In this document: piece by piece, positions 36,417 through 45,496 of the stretch
Numbering within the stretch: position 1 is the stretch's first letter
Layout of the letters: each line of letters starts with the position of its first letter
Assembly (NCBI RefSeq): GCF_900108175.1
Contig: NZ_FNVO01000006.1
Location: 1 to 64,000 of the forward strand
Direction of reading: 5' to 3'
DNA from: Thermomonospora echinospora
GTDB lineage: Bacteria > Actinomycetota > Actinomycetes > Streptosporangiales > Streptosporangiaceae
Length of the DNA: 64,000 nucleotides
Notes under the pieces: model-generated
Database searches by the model: none
Seen by the model: only the letters and a program-made list of their open reading frames with translations
Told to the model about the DNA's origin: nothing
Made by a program: the position numbers and the translations under genes

Positions 36417-37358
36417 ATGAAGCCGGACGATGACATCGGGCGATACCCGGGCACCGTACACAACGAAGGGGTGGCGAACTTCGGTGGTTCCACCGCAATC
36501 CATCACTCGGTCGTCGGCCGCAACGCGACCGTCAACATGGCGCCCCAGGCCGATCGGTCGGCTGATGACAGGGCCCACTCTCCGAGGTGGGACATCGGTG
36601 TGATCACCATCATCGGGGTCGAGACCAACGCGGTCCGGGTTGCCCTCGGCCTCCGTCCCGAGCGAGTCGGGGGACTGAGCTTCGACCTGGGCGAGGTGGA
36701 CGTTGACGGCGACCGCCCGGTTCGGGTGGTCGCGACCAGGACGCTCGCACAGGGCCAGCGGTCCACCGTGATGGCATTCGACCATCTGCGCCGTCACTAC
36801 GATCCCAAAATCATTGCTCTGGTGGGCATCGGAGGCGGCATCAACCGGAAGGTCGCCGTGGGCGACGTCGTGGTAGCGACCCGTGTCGTCTACTACGACC
36901 TGCGCAAAGAGCTTCCACTGCACACTCAGCGCCGGGGCGAGGAGAAGGAGGCCCCTGCCGCCGTCGGACACGCCGCCAACGCCTTCTTCACCGATCACGG
37001 TGAACCGGCCCGCTGCACCGTCACCGACCCCGGCGGCACGTCACGTACCCACCAGGTCTTCGGTGGCCTCATCGGTTCAGGCGACGCAGTGATCGCCGAC
37101 CACGGCTCGGAGATCGTGAGCTATCTGGCCGGCTTCAACGACAAGATCCTCGCCGTGGACATGGAGGCGGGCGGACTCAGCCAGGCCTGTCACGAGCAGT
37201 CGGCCACGTCCGGCCTCCTCCAGGGCTGGGTGGTCATCCGCGGCATCTCCGATGACGCCGGAGCGGACAAAAACGACGACCACCAGGCCGTCGCAGCCTG
37301 GCACGCGGCCACGACCCTGCGCCGAATGCTGCCCTACCTGATCACCCTGGACACCTAG
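36417..37358 (+). CDS. Nucleoside phosphorylase/nucleosidase-fold effector with N-terminal amyloid-like motif
   Basis: 313 aa. Residues ~58-310 are a PNP_UDP/MTAN fold: IIGVETNAVRVALG, VGIGGGINRKVAVGDVVVAT, VDMEAGG and RGISDDAG hold the purine and ribose contacts and the catalytic Asp. Residues 14-41 (VHNEGVANFGGSTAIHHSV, then VGRNATVNM) repeat the C-terminal motif of the preceding protein, matching at 16 of 28 positions. PNP-fold domains act as effectors in some bacterial and fungal immune proteins. The enzyme would cleave a nucleoside or nucleotide when assembled; the substrate is unknown. Confidence 0.85.
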   Translation: MKPDDDIGRYPGTVHNEGVANFGGSTAIHHSVVGRNATVNMAPQADRSADDRAHSPRWDIGVITIIGVETNAVRVALGLRPERVGGLSFDLGEVDVDGDRPVRVVATRTLAQGQRSTVMAFDHLRRHYDPKIIALVGIGGGINRKVAVGDVVVATRVVYYDLRKELPLHTQRRGEEKEAPAAVGHAANAFFTDHGEPARCTVTDPGGTSRTHQVFGGLIGSGDAVIADHGSEIVSYLAGFNDKILAVDMEAGGLSQACHEQSATSGLLQGWVVIRGISDDAGADKNDDHQAVAAWHAATTLRRMLPYLITLDT

Positions 37359-37464
37359 CCAGAGCCCACGGCGGCGATCCAGATCCTCTCCTGCCCTACG
37401 GGCCGATGAGGTTAGCCTGCGCAAATTCCAGGTGTCCGCCAGTCGCAAGCTGTGGGGTGGGGCA

Positions 37465-38052
37465 TCACGATGCGGATTGCTCGTGATGATCGCTGTGTGG
37501 GAGCGGCGGCCGACGCAGCTCCCACACAGGGTCGTCTGGAGTCGGACGTCCCGTAAGCCGGCGTAGAGGCGGCCCAGCCGATGCGAGACGTCCTCTGGCG
37601 ACGTTGACGAAGTCCCGTCGTCGAGATTCGATCTTGTCTCGGAGCCCAAACCAGTCACCCTCACGGGTCATACCCGCCTTGATCTTGAGATGGACCGGCC
37701 ACATCTCCATATCGATCGCATGTGCGGCTTCCACGATGTCGTGATCAGCGACCAGATTCACCATCGCCAGAGCCTCGTTCCACGGCCGCCAGTCGATCAG
37801 AGTAGGAAGCCCGGCCATCGGCCTCTCCATCCGTACCAGATCAGGGTTGATCCGCTGACCATTCGCGGCAGCAAGCTCGATCAGCACGTTGGAGGATTCA
37901 CGCAGCACCTGAGCGCAGGCTTCCATCTGACGGTCACGCGACCAGTGCCGCCGCTGCGACCGACTAGTGACCGCGCCACCCACCAGCACTCCCAGGAGGG
38001 TCGTCAACACGGCACCGACAGTAGTTACAATCAAGCTCCATGGCAGATCCAT
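37465..38052 (-). CDS. Hypothetical single-pass membrane protein
   Basis: 195 aa. One N-terminal helix (SLIVTTVGAVLTTLLGVLVGG) is followed by a basic stretch (SRSQRRHWSRDRQ) and a cytoplasmic helical domain. Similar short-anchor proteins with unknown roles are common in actinomycete accessory DNA. The ribosome-binding site is weak. No family is named. Confidence 0.65.
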   Translation of the reverse strand: MDLPWSLIVTTVGAVLTTLLGVLVGGAVTSRSQRRHWSRDRQMEACAQVLRESSNVLIELAAANGQRINPDLVRMERPMAGLPTLIDWRPWNEALAMVNLVADHDIVEAAHAIDMEMWPVHLKIKAGMTREGDWFGLRDKIESRRRDFVNVARGRLASAGPPLRRLTGRPTPDDPVWELRRPPLPHSDHHEQSAS

Positions 38053-38145
38053 GAATCGCAGCTTCTCACCCTACAGGTATTCACGGCACTCACCTTGAAG
38101 ACACAGAACCAAACCCGATCAAACGACAGAAGGGAATGAGAGTCC

Positions 38146-38358
38146 ATGCGCTACAAAGTCCTCAACGCCGAGAAATTTGACGCCCGGAACCACAGGAAGG
38201 GCACAGTTGGTCATGACGGAAAATGCTCTCTGCATGGATGCGGCGAACCTGCAGTGGCAACTATGACGTGCAGTGACAGTGGTGGCAGCAGTGTTGTGCT
38301 GGCAGTATGCGAACGCGGCATCGAGGAGTACGGCCTGCGCGCTCGATTCAACCTCTGA
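38146..38358 (+). CDS. Small putative zinc-ribbon protein
   Basis: 70 aa; GAAGGGA lies upstream of ATG 38146. CSLHGCGEPA, then MTC and a later AVCERG give four cysteines in a ribbon-like pattern, typical of small zinc-binding actinobacterial proteins. Role unknown. Confidence 0.5.
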   Translation: MRYKVLNAEKFDARNHRKGTVGHDGKCSLHGCGEPAVATMTCSDSGGSSVVLAVCERGIEEYGLRARFNL

Positions 38359-38397
38359 GGCTTGGCGCCGACTCGTCGTAGGCCGTGAACCAGGTCA

Positions 38398-38838
38398 TCA
38401 CCAACCTGTACGCAACTTAATACGCGCAGGCCGAGACCGGTCAATGGTGAGCACTTCAGCCTCTTCCAACAGCACAGCCACCCAGCCTGCGGTGGCTCGC
38501 TTAATATATTTCTTCAGATGCTCGTCAAGACTTCCCTCTCGGCTGCCCAAAGAATAGGAGCTGCCGATCAGCACCCAGCCCTGTCCTCGCAGGAAATCCG
38601 GTACCTCCTCCAGCGCTCGCCACGGAAGCGGCGTCCATGCTTCCTTCTCACCGAGGAGCAGAACCAGCCCATCCGAAGTATACCGAGCCACAGTGAACTG
38701 GCCGCGACCTGACGGCGTCACCAGGGAATCGCCAGGAGAAATAGCTGCACGAACCACGTTCTCAACCAACTTCACCGCCACACCAACCCCCTTACTCGAG
38801 CGATCTCTTTTCTCTCGAACCACAGACCCGGAAGCCAT
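38398..38838 (-). CDS. Hypothetical protein
   Basis: 146 aa. The middle and C-terminus look genuine: TVARYTSDGLVLLLG, WTPLPWRALEEVPDFLRG and GWVAVLLEEAEVLTIDRSRP. The arrangement recalls conserved Streptomyces proteins of unknown function. The first ~20 residues may be extraneous. It lies just downstream of the MTHFS-like gene on the same strand. Confidence 0.55.
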   Translation of the reverse strand: MASGSVVREKRDRSSKGVGVAVKLVENVVRAAISPGDSLVTPSGRGQFTVARYTSDGLVLLLGEKEAWTPLPWRALEEVPDFLRGQGWVLIGSSYSLGSREGSLDEHLKKYIKRATAGWVAVLLEEAEVLTIDRSRPARIKLRTGW

Positions 38839-38865
38839 CTACCCCTTTGCCGAAGAGCTCATACA

Positions 38866-39513
38866 TCACATATTATGAGCGAAGGGCGTATCACAGACAG
38901 CGACTACATCAGGCGTGATGATGAAGTCGACACGAAAGTCGTGAGCGGACTCGGGCAGCGGTCCGTCCACGACTTGAAGGACGTGGACAGTAGTCACGAC
39001 GACTGCACCAGGGCCGATAAGATCGGATTCTCTGACCAAGGCGAACTCAATGTCGGAGTAGCCGGCGCCCTTGCCAAGGCGAGCACCATCGCGGTTGACG
39101 GCGACTGAGCCGCAGACGAACAGGTCTATGGGGCGAATCGTGTCCACGTTGACCTTGGGGGCCACGGTGGCTGCGACCTTGCTGGTGGCGGCTTCGGAGG
39201 GTGGTAACGAGAGCTTGGTCGGGTCGAGTTCGTAGAAGGGGTGTTCGTCGGCCAGGTTGGGGACGGCCATGTAGACGAGCTTGCCTTCCTCCAGGGCGCG
39301 GATCCGTACGGGGAGTTGGGCGCGGTCGGGGTTGCACATGATGACCTGGGCGGACTTCCAGGCGGGCAGGGTGGCGAGGAGGTCGGCGGCTCGTTCGGAG
39401 CCGATGAAGTCTGGGATGTGGCCGTGGACGCCGGGCTCGCGGACGGCCTTCTCGCGTTCCAGCAGGTCCCAGATGCGTTCGCGGACTTCCTGCTTGGCCT
39501 GCTTAATGTCCAT
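38866..39513 (-). CDS. 5-formyltetrahydrofolate cyclo-ligase family protein
   Basis: 215 aa. GARLGKGAGYSDIEFAL is the nucleotide-binding loop and substrate region of MTHFS-like enzymes, and ERIWDLLERE is near the start as in that family. Some family members act outside folate metabolism. It begins 17 nt after the XRE regulator gene, so both form an operon; such XRE-MTHFS pairs recur in actinobacterial accessory DNA. Confidence 0.8.
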   Translation of the reverse strand: MDIKQAKQEVRERIWDLLEREKAVREPGVHGHIPDFIGSERAADLLATLPAWKSAQVIMCNPDRAQLPVRIRALEEGKLVYMAVPNLADEHPFYELDPTKLSLPPSEAATSKVAATVAPKVNVDTIRPIDLFVCGSVAVNRDGARLGKGAGYSDIEFALVRESDLIGPGAVVVTTVHVLQVVDGPLPESAHDFRVDFIITPDVVAVCDTPFAHNM

Positions 39514-39530
39514 AGGGGATTGGTACGTGG

Positions 39531-40688
39531 TCAGGCGGCTGACATCAAGGCCAGCAGACGATCGGTGATCTCCTGGACGGGGCGTTCGCGGCGCCAGGGG
39601 TGGAGTTCCCGGCCTGCGGTGAAGACCAGGTTGAGGCCGCCTCCTCCCCTGGTGCCCTCGACCACCGTGATGGCCTGGTGGAGGCTGGCTACGGCCTCGT
39701 CGAGGTTGCGGAGGCGGATATGGGCGAGGCTGAGGTTGCCGAGCACGATGGCGTCGGACTTGCTTCCGTCCTGTGGGAGGGCGGCCAGGGTACTCACCGC
39801 AGATGCCGGGCTGCCGAGGTAGAGGTGGCAGGAGCCGGTAAGCCGCGCGTGATCGGTTGGGGTGAAGAACTCACCTGCGGGGTCTGCGTCGTCGGCTCTA
39901 ACGAAGTGAGACTGAGCGGCTTCTAGGGCTGCATGGCATCGGCCGTGCTCGCCCAGCATGGCGTGGGCTTCGCCGACGTGCATGAGGGCTATGCCGGCGA
40001 GCGACGGGCTGGTGTCCGCGACTGTGCGCGCTGCGGACTTGGCGAGGCCCAGACCGTTGTGAGAGTCGCCGTGACCGTAGAGGGCTACGTAGCTCTTGCG
40101 CAGCTGGGCGTGTGCCTCGGTGAAGCGGTCGCGGATCTGGCGGGCGGCGGTAATGGCCTCGTTGAAGTAGCGAAGGCTCGTCGCGTGGTCGCGACGCTGG
40201 CAGGCGTCCCACACGAGCTGGCCCATGAGCGTCGCTGATTCGGCTTCGACGGCGAACAGTTCGCGTCGTACCCGGTTGGAGGCGGCGTTCTGCCGTAGGT
40301 AGGAGACCTGGCCGTGGCACTGGCCTGCAGCGGCCAGGAGCAGGGCCGACGGTACATGGTCGTACTCGTCGGTGAGGGCCTGCACTCGTTGCCATAGGTG
40401 AGCCGTCGTGATGAGATCAACGCTGGCCGGGTTGCTGAGTACCTGGTCAAGGTGCTCGTTACCGTCCCCATCGGCCGGCTCCACCTCGTCGAGGAGGTCG
40501 GCCAGCTCCTCCAGCGTGATCCGCAGTTCGGCGGCGAGCTTGGGACGGATGTAGGGCAGCGGGCTGGTTTCGGCTCGTTCCCAGCGGCCGACCGTGGAGC
40601 GTTCGATGCCGAGGAGGTCGGCAAGCCGTTCCTGACTGTGGCCGAAAGCACGCCGTCGCTGGGCGAGGCGGTGTCGCTTGAGTGCCAT
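39531..40688 (-). CDS. XRE-family regulator with TPR-like C-terminal domain
   Basis: 385 aa. An N-terminal helix-turn-helix (RRRAFGHSQERLADLLGI, then RSTVGRWERAET) is followed by ~300 residues of helical repeats resembling tetratricopeptides. In streptomycetes such proteins act as regulators in secondary metabolism or mobile elements. It is divergent from the small ATP-binding protein gene with a 233-bp gap. Confidence 0.88.
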   Translation of the reverse strand: MALKRHRLAQRRRAFGHSQERLADLLGIERSTVGRWERAETSPLPYIRPKLAAELRITLEELADLLDEVEPADGDGNEHLDQVLSNPASVDLITTAHLWQRVQALTDEYDHVPSALLLAAAGQCHGQVSYLRQNAASNRVRRELFAVEAESATLMGQLVWDACQRRDHATSLRYFNEAITAARQIRDRFTEAHAQLRKSYVALYGHGDSHNGLGLAKSAARTVADTSPSLAGIALMHVGEAHAMLGEHGRCHAALEAAQSHFVRADDADPAGEFFTPTDHARLTGSCHLYLGSPASAVSTLAALPQDGSKSDAIVLGNLSLAHIRLRNLDEAVASLHQAITVVEGTRGGGGLNLVFTAGRELHPWRRERPVQEITDRLLALMSAA

Positions 40689-40921
40689 GCGCTGGCCTCC
40701 TGACGTCCAGGCCGTTCGATGACGACGGTCTTATGCCTGTCTGGGCTGGTCAAGTCACCTGATGCGCCACAGGTGCCGCACCGGTGCCGGGTTCGTGCTC
40801 TGGCTCGCGCCGTTCTCACGCGGTTCGGTTGTCACATGACGATTGCAGACGGACACGGATCGTGATCGCTATGGGCTTATCACGGCCATCCGTCGCCTCG
40901 CCCGGAGACGGAGGAATCGGT

Positions 40922-41368
40922 ATGCAGGGCGACCCCCCACCGCAGCTACGCGACATGGCCGACTTCGCATGCCTGCCCAGTGCCGCCCGCTGGGCGCGCA
41001 AGCACACGGTCGGTGTGCTGCACCGCTGGCAGCTGTGCCACTTCGCCGACACCGCGGAACTGCTGGTCTCAGAACTGGTCACGAACGCCTACCGGGCATC
41101 CGGGGTGGACGTGGAGCGCAACGGCTACGCGGCGCTGGCGAGAGTCCCGTGCATCAGCATGCGGGTGGCCTCGGACCGCCGGTCGCTGCTCATCGAGGTC
41201 TGGGACGCCAATCCAGAACCACCCGTCCTCAAGGAGGCCGACGTCCACGCCGAGGGTGGACGGGGCCTGCTCCTGGTCGACTCCCTGGCTGAACGGTGGA
41301 ACTTCTACTTCCCCCTGGCCGGCGGCAAGGTCGTCTGGTGCGAGATCGCGGGGAGGGACGCCCCCTGA
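40922..41368 (+). CDS. ATP-binding protein, RsbW-like (HATPase)
   Basis: 148 aa from ATG 40922, with GGAGG 7 nt upstream. Bergerat-fold motifs are present: N box ELLVSELVTNAYRAS, VWDANPEPP, and GGRGLLLVD. Small solo HATPases of this type are abundant in actinomycetes and often act as anti-sigma factors or partners of regulators. No sigma factor or anti-anti-sigma gene adjoins. Confidence 0.85.
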   Translation: MQGDPPPQLRDMADFACLPSAARWARKHTVGVLHRWQLCHFADTAELLVSELVTNAYRASGVDVERNGYAALARVPCISMRVASDRRSLLIEVWDANPEPPVLKEADVHAEGGRGLLLVDSLAERWNFYFPLAGGKVVWCEIAGRDAP

Positions 41369-41553
41369 TGCGATGATGCTGCGGCCACGACAGGCGACTC
41401 GCTCTCCCGACCCAGTAAGTCCGAACGCCTGGACTGACATACACCATGAACGGCACCTGGTAGCAGGCGCACGAGCAGCAAGCGCTCACTGGCAAGCGTG
41501 TTAGCCCGAGAATCGCCACAGCCGTCAAGGTCAGACGTGTAGCTTGGTGGTTC

Positions 41554-43434
41554 GTGCCGCTCCGAGACGCGCTGACGGCACCTACCTACGAACCTCCCGT
41601 TCCATGGATACGGAAGCGAGATTCCGTGGCCGAGAGCACGAGCCCAGAATTCCAGATCCGCTTGCCCAACGGCGGCCCCATGGCACGCGGACGCATGCTG
41701 GACGAGATGGGCACCAACGGCAGCCAGAAGTTCGTGGTGTTTGCCGGGTCGCCCGCCCGCAGGGATGTGGTGCCCTCGTTCCCCGTCCGGATGCAGTCCT
41801 CAAGCAGGTTCCGAGAGCAGCTGATCGCCGAAGGCGCGATCGTGGAGTCCACAACCTATCCGGGGTGGCTGGAGACGACCCGGGACATCGTCTGCAACTC
41901 CCCCTCAGCCGCCGCCGAGATCCTGGTCGGCAGGAGCGCCAACGGGTTCCAGGAGTGGAAGACCGAAGATGGGCATCCACTGGCCGACTACGTCGCCAGA
42001 GTGGCCTGGGGTGCCAGACGCACGTGGCTGGTCCGGGGTTCCAACGTCGCCGGGGTCGACCTGTTCGAGCGGGAGTGGCGCGGCGAGCAGCGGGTGAGTC
42101 TGGCCGCGTCCCGGCTGCGCGCGGGCGTCGAGCCGGGCGTCAGCAAGAACGATCTGCGCGGCTTCGTGGAGGAGGACTACGAGTCCACCGCCACGTACAG
42201 CCAGAGAATCCAGCTCGTCGATGAGATGCACGCCTTCTTGTCGCGGATGAAGCACGGGGACACGGTCTGCACCGTCTCCGGCGGACGGCTGTACATCGGC
42301 GAGATCACCGGTGACCCGGTGCAGGTCGACTCCGAGGATGGGCGGTCGAGCCTGAGGCGCCCCGTGGAGTGGCAGGACATCGGCTACCCCTACGACGAGT
42401 TGCCGGAGGAAGTGCAGCAGAAGCTGTCCGTCCAGCACGACGTCGCCGACATCACCGCCGTCCAGGATCTGATCGACGGGCTTGGCCTCAGCGAGCAGGA
42501 GCTCATCGACGAGGCCGAGGTCGAAGGAGAGCCCAGGGAGAAAATCCCCGCGCTCGTGGCGCGCCGTGAGATGGAGCTGCCCGAGCCCACCGCCGAACTC
42601 GCCGACGAGTTGCTCGTCCATGACGTGGCATGGCTGCGCGAGGTGCGCGACCTGCTGCGGGACGACCGGCAGCTCGTCCTGTACGGACCGCCCGGCACCG
42701 GCAAGACGTACCTGGCGCTCAAGCTGGCCGAGTTCCTCGGCGGCGGACCCGAGCAGGTCAAGCTGGTGCAGTTCCATCCCTCGTACTCCTACGAGGACTT
42801 CTTCGAGGGCTTCCGCCCCAGGGAGGACCCCGGCAACCGGGAGGTCGCCTTGCGCCTCACCGCCGGCCCGCTGCGCGAGCTGGCCGACCTGGCCTCCCGC
42901 GAGGGCAACCGGCACATCCCGCACTTCCTCATCATCGACGAGATCAACCGGGCCAACCTGGCCAAGGTGTTCGGTGAGCTGTACTTCCTGCTGGAGTACC
43001 GCAACAAGTCGATCCGGCTGACCTACTCCCAAGAGGACTTCGCGCTCCCGCCGAACCTGTTCGTCATCGGGACCATGAACACCGCCGACCGGTCCATCGC
43101 CCTCGTGGACGCCGCGATGCGCCGCCGCTTCGCCTTCGTGGAGCTCTCCCCCAGAACCGAGCCGACCGCCGGGCTGCTGCGCCGCTGGCTCGACCGCGAG
43201 AAGCATGACCCGGAGCCCGCAGACCTCCTGGAGGCGCTCAACGCCCGTATCTCCGACCCCGACTTCCAGATCGGCCCCTCGTACCTGATGAAGAAGGGCG
43301 TCTACCGTGACGGCGGACTGGAGCGCACCTGGCGGACCAAGATCCTCCCGCTGCTGGAGGAGCACCATTACGGGGAGGGTGTGAACGTCGAAGCCCTCTA
43401 CGGTCTGAACGCGCTGCGCGCCGCCTCCTCATGA
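41554..43434 (+). CDS. mcrB: McrB-like GTPase/ATPase with N-terminal DUF4357-like domain
   Basis: 626 aa. Residues ~30-140 resemble DUF4357 (FREQLIAEGAIVES, NSPSAAAEILVGRSANGFQEW), usually seen in GIY-YIG or restriction proteins. Residues ~345-600 are the AAA+ motor: Walker A GPPGTGKTY, Walker B FLIIDEINRANLAKVFGE, sensor GTMNTADRSI and arginine finger region MRRRF. McrB forms hexamers that translocate DNA for McrC cleavage of modified DNA. The middle region may recognise DNA. GTG 41554 is a guess; GTG 41626 would also fit. Confidence 0.88.
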   Translation: MPLRDALTAPTYEPPVPWIRKRDSVAESTSPEFQIRLPNGGPMARGRMLDEMGTNGSQKFVVFAGSPARRDVVPSFPVRMQSSSRFREQLIAEGAIVESTTYPGWLETTRDIVCNSPSAAAEILVGRSANGFQEWKTEDGHPLADYVARVAWGARRTWLVRGSNVAGVDLFEREWRGEQRVSLAASRLRAGVEPGVSKNDLRGFVEEDYESTATYSQRIQLVDEMHAFLSRMKHGDTVCTVSGGRLYIGEITGDPVQVDSEDGRSSLRRPVEWQDIGYPYDELPEEVQQKLSVQHDVADITAVQDLIDGLGLSEQELIDEAEVEGEPREKIPALVARREMELPEPTAELADELLVHDVAWLREVRDLLRDDRQLVLYGPPGTGKTYLALKLAEFLGGGPEQVKLVQFHPSYSYEDFFEGFRPREDPGNREVALRLTAGPLRELADLASREGNRHIPHFLIIDEINRANLAKVFGELYFLLEYRNKSIRLTYSQEDFALPPNLFVIGTMNTADRSIALVDAAMRRRFAFVELSPRTEPTAGLLRRWLDREKHDPEPADLLEALNARISDPDFQIGPSYLMKKGVYRDGGLERTWRTKILPLLEEHHYGEGVNVEALYGLNALRAASS

Positions 43435-44624
43435 TGCCCATCACCCTCGTCGAGCACGGGCCTGCGGTTTCACATCCCCTCGACGACGCTCTCGGCCGTG
43501 CCCTGGCGGCTTCCCGCCTGGTCAGTGCCGCGCCCGAGGCCGGACGCCCCGGACACTGGCAGATACGCGCCAAGGGCAAGGTCGGCGTGGCGACGGTGAC
43601 CGCTCCCGCAGGCGGCGCGGTCACCGTGTGGATCAGGCCCAAGGTGCCCATCGCCCGGCTGCTGTTCCTACTGGGGTACGCACTCAACCCCAGGGGCTGG
43701 CGAGATGAGGACGTGGCGCTGGACACCGATGACGAGCTGCTGCCGGTCATGGCCCGGCTTTTCGAACGGCAGGCAGAACGGGTGCTGCGACAGGGACTAC
43801 TGCGTGGCTACCGCATCGCCGAGGAGACCTCCACGCTCGTCCGCGGCCGTATCCGCGAAGCGGACCAGCTCCGCCGCCATCACGGCAGGCTGGTCCCCGT
43901 CGAAATCGTCCACGACGAGTACACCTCCGACATCACCGAGAACCGTCTCCTGCTCACGGCCACCGAACGGCTTCTGCGACTGTCCCACGGGGTGCCCGCC
44001 GACGTACGCGGCGGGCTGCTGCGGCTGCGCACGCGTCTGGCCGGCATCGCCCCGATCAAACGCGGCCACGAACCGCTCGTCTGGCGGCTCAACCGGCTGA
44101 ATGCCCGTTATCAGCACGCCCTGCGTCTGGCCGAGATCGTCCTCGACGGCTGCTCGGTCGAGCAGCGGCCCGGCGGGGTGACGGTGAGCGGCTTCTTGTT
44201 CGACATGTACAAGGTGTTCGAGGACTTCGTCACCATCGCACTGCGCGAGGCCCTGCCCGGCGATGGTCACTGCGAACTTCAGTCCAACCAGCACCTCGAT
44301 GAGCGCCGCGAGATCCGTATGATCCCCGATCTCGTACACCATGCCGTCGACGGCACTCCCCTCGCCGTGGCCGACGCCAAGTACAAGGTCGAGAGGCCGA
44401 AGGGTTATCCCGACGCGGATCTCTACCAGATGCTCGCTTACTGCACAGCGCTCAACCTGCGGGACGGGCATCTCATCTACGCCAAGGGCAACGCCCCACA
44501 CGCCGCCCACCGCGTCCGGCACGCCCGCATCACCATCCACCAGCACACCCTTGAGCTCAACCAGCCGGCAGCCGACCTGCTCACCGAAATACAGGCATTG
44601 GCACAGCGGCTTGTGCCTGGCTGA
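43431..44624 (+). CDS. mcrC: McrC-like nuclease subunit
   Basis: 397 aa, overlapping the mcrB stop by 4 bp (ATGA). The N-terminal part resembles McrC (VWIRPKVPIARLLFLLGY). The PD-(D/E)xK nuclease site is visible near residue 300: IPDLVHH, then LAVADAKYK. Together with the McrB-like protein it should form a modification-dependent or general restriction complex. Its stop codon is followed immediately by a fragment of another gene. Confidence 0.9.
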   Translation: MMPITLVEHGPAVSHPLDDALGRALAASRLVSAAPEAGRPGHWQIRAKGKVGVATVTAPAGGAVTVWIRPKVPIARLLFLLGYALNPRGWRDEDVALDTDDELLPVMARLFERQAERVLRQGLLRGYRIAEETSTLVRGRIREADQLRRHHGRLVPVEIVHDEYTSDITENRLLLTATERLLRLSHGVPADVRGGLLRLRTRLAGIAPIKRGHEPLVWRLNRLNARYQHALRLAEIVLDGCSVEQRPGGVTVSGFLFDMYKVFEDFVTIALREALPGDGHCELQSNQHLDERREIRMIPDLVHHAVDGTPLAVADAKYKVERPKGYPDADLYQMLAYCTALNLRDGHLIYAKGNAPHAAHRVRHARITIHQHTLELNQPAADLLTEIQALAQRLVPG

Positions 44625-44993
44625 CTCGGGTCACTTCGGTACGTACCGTCCTCGCTCGTTCTTCAGCAGCTCGACGGAGTCGACCGGTCGTTCCTGTGGT
44701 CGATCAACCAGGCCGCCGACCGGCCTGATCTGGCGGTGGTCCTCACCGGGGATCCGGAACGTTCACATCGGCGTGCGACCAAGCGCGGCACCTATAGCCG
44801 GCTCCAGCGCGGGGGCCTGCGTCTGGCCGCTGAGGAGAACCGTCTCTTCCTGGCCGTGGCCCGGGAACTCGGCGTTGCCGGCTGGCCGATGCTTCACCAT
44901 GACATTGGTGAGGACACGCCTGAGCAAGTGGTGTCGATCATCTTGGCTCGGCTGCTGGATCACTCCTGGACTGCGCGCACCAGCGAGTCGTAG
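44625..44993 (+). pseudogene. Thymidylate-kinase-like P-loop protein, 3' fragment
   Basis: Directly after the mcrC stop the same frame reads RYVPSSLVLQQLDGVDRSFL, then WSINQAADRPDLAVVLTGDPERSHRR and runs to 44993. This is the middle and C-terminal part (DRYxPSSLVLQ, lid region) of thymidylate-kinase-like enzymes found in actinobacterial elements. The P-loop half is absent and not present upstream of mcrB. The gene was cut at the mcrBC junction. Confidence 0.75.
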
Positions 44994-45496
44994 GTCTCCT
45001 CCGTGTGCTCGGCATCGATGCCCAGCCTTGCGACGAACGCGGCCAGCTGCCGCTGCGTCTCGATGGCCGAGGCGTCATCGGGGATCATGCGTTCCAGCTC
45101 CAGGAAGGTGCCGACGCCTTCCAGATCGTCCACGCAGATCGTGATATCGCCGACCGTGGCGGTCCGCCGGGTCTTGGCGACCCGGACCGTGGCGTAGAAG
45201 CCCATGTTCACGATCGCCTGGTGCATCTGCTCGCGGTCGGCCACCTCGGTCTCGTACTCCAGGCAGGCTTGGGCGTTCTCCCCCGGCTGCTTGAGCGCGA
45301 AGAAGTCCCGCCCGTCGACGGTGCGGAGCCGGACGAAGGAGACGCCCAGCTTGCTGTCGCCGAACCGCCAGCCCACCGGCGCGTAGGCCTGATCGTCCTG
45401 GTGGGTCGGCTCCCCCAGTTCGATCCCCTGCGCCTTGAGCGCGACCAGCAGCGACTCCACGTCCCGCACCCGGAACTTGACCTCGACCTCGCGCAC
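44960..45496 (-). CDS. CYTH-domain protein (class IV adenylate cyclase/ThTPase-like)
   Basis: 178 aa from GTG 45496 after AAGGGGG. The N-terminal EVEVK strand defines the CYTH fold, and RLRTVDGRDFFALKQPG, EYETEV and FLELERM supply the charged residues lining the triphosphate tunnel. Functions of the family include adenylate cyclase, thiamine triphosphatase and polyphosphatase. The 3' end overlaps the kinase-like fragment by 34 bp, tail to tail. Confidence 0.88.
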   Translation of the reverse strand: MREVEVKFRVRDVESLLVALKAQGIELGEPTHQDDQAYAPVGWRFGDSKLGVSFVRLRTVDGRDFFALKQPGENAQACLEYETEVADREQMHQAIVNMGFYATVRVAKTRRTATVGDITICVDDLEGVGTFLELERMIPDDASAIETQRQLAAFVARLGIDAEHTEETYDSLVRAVQE

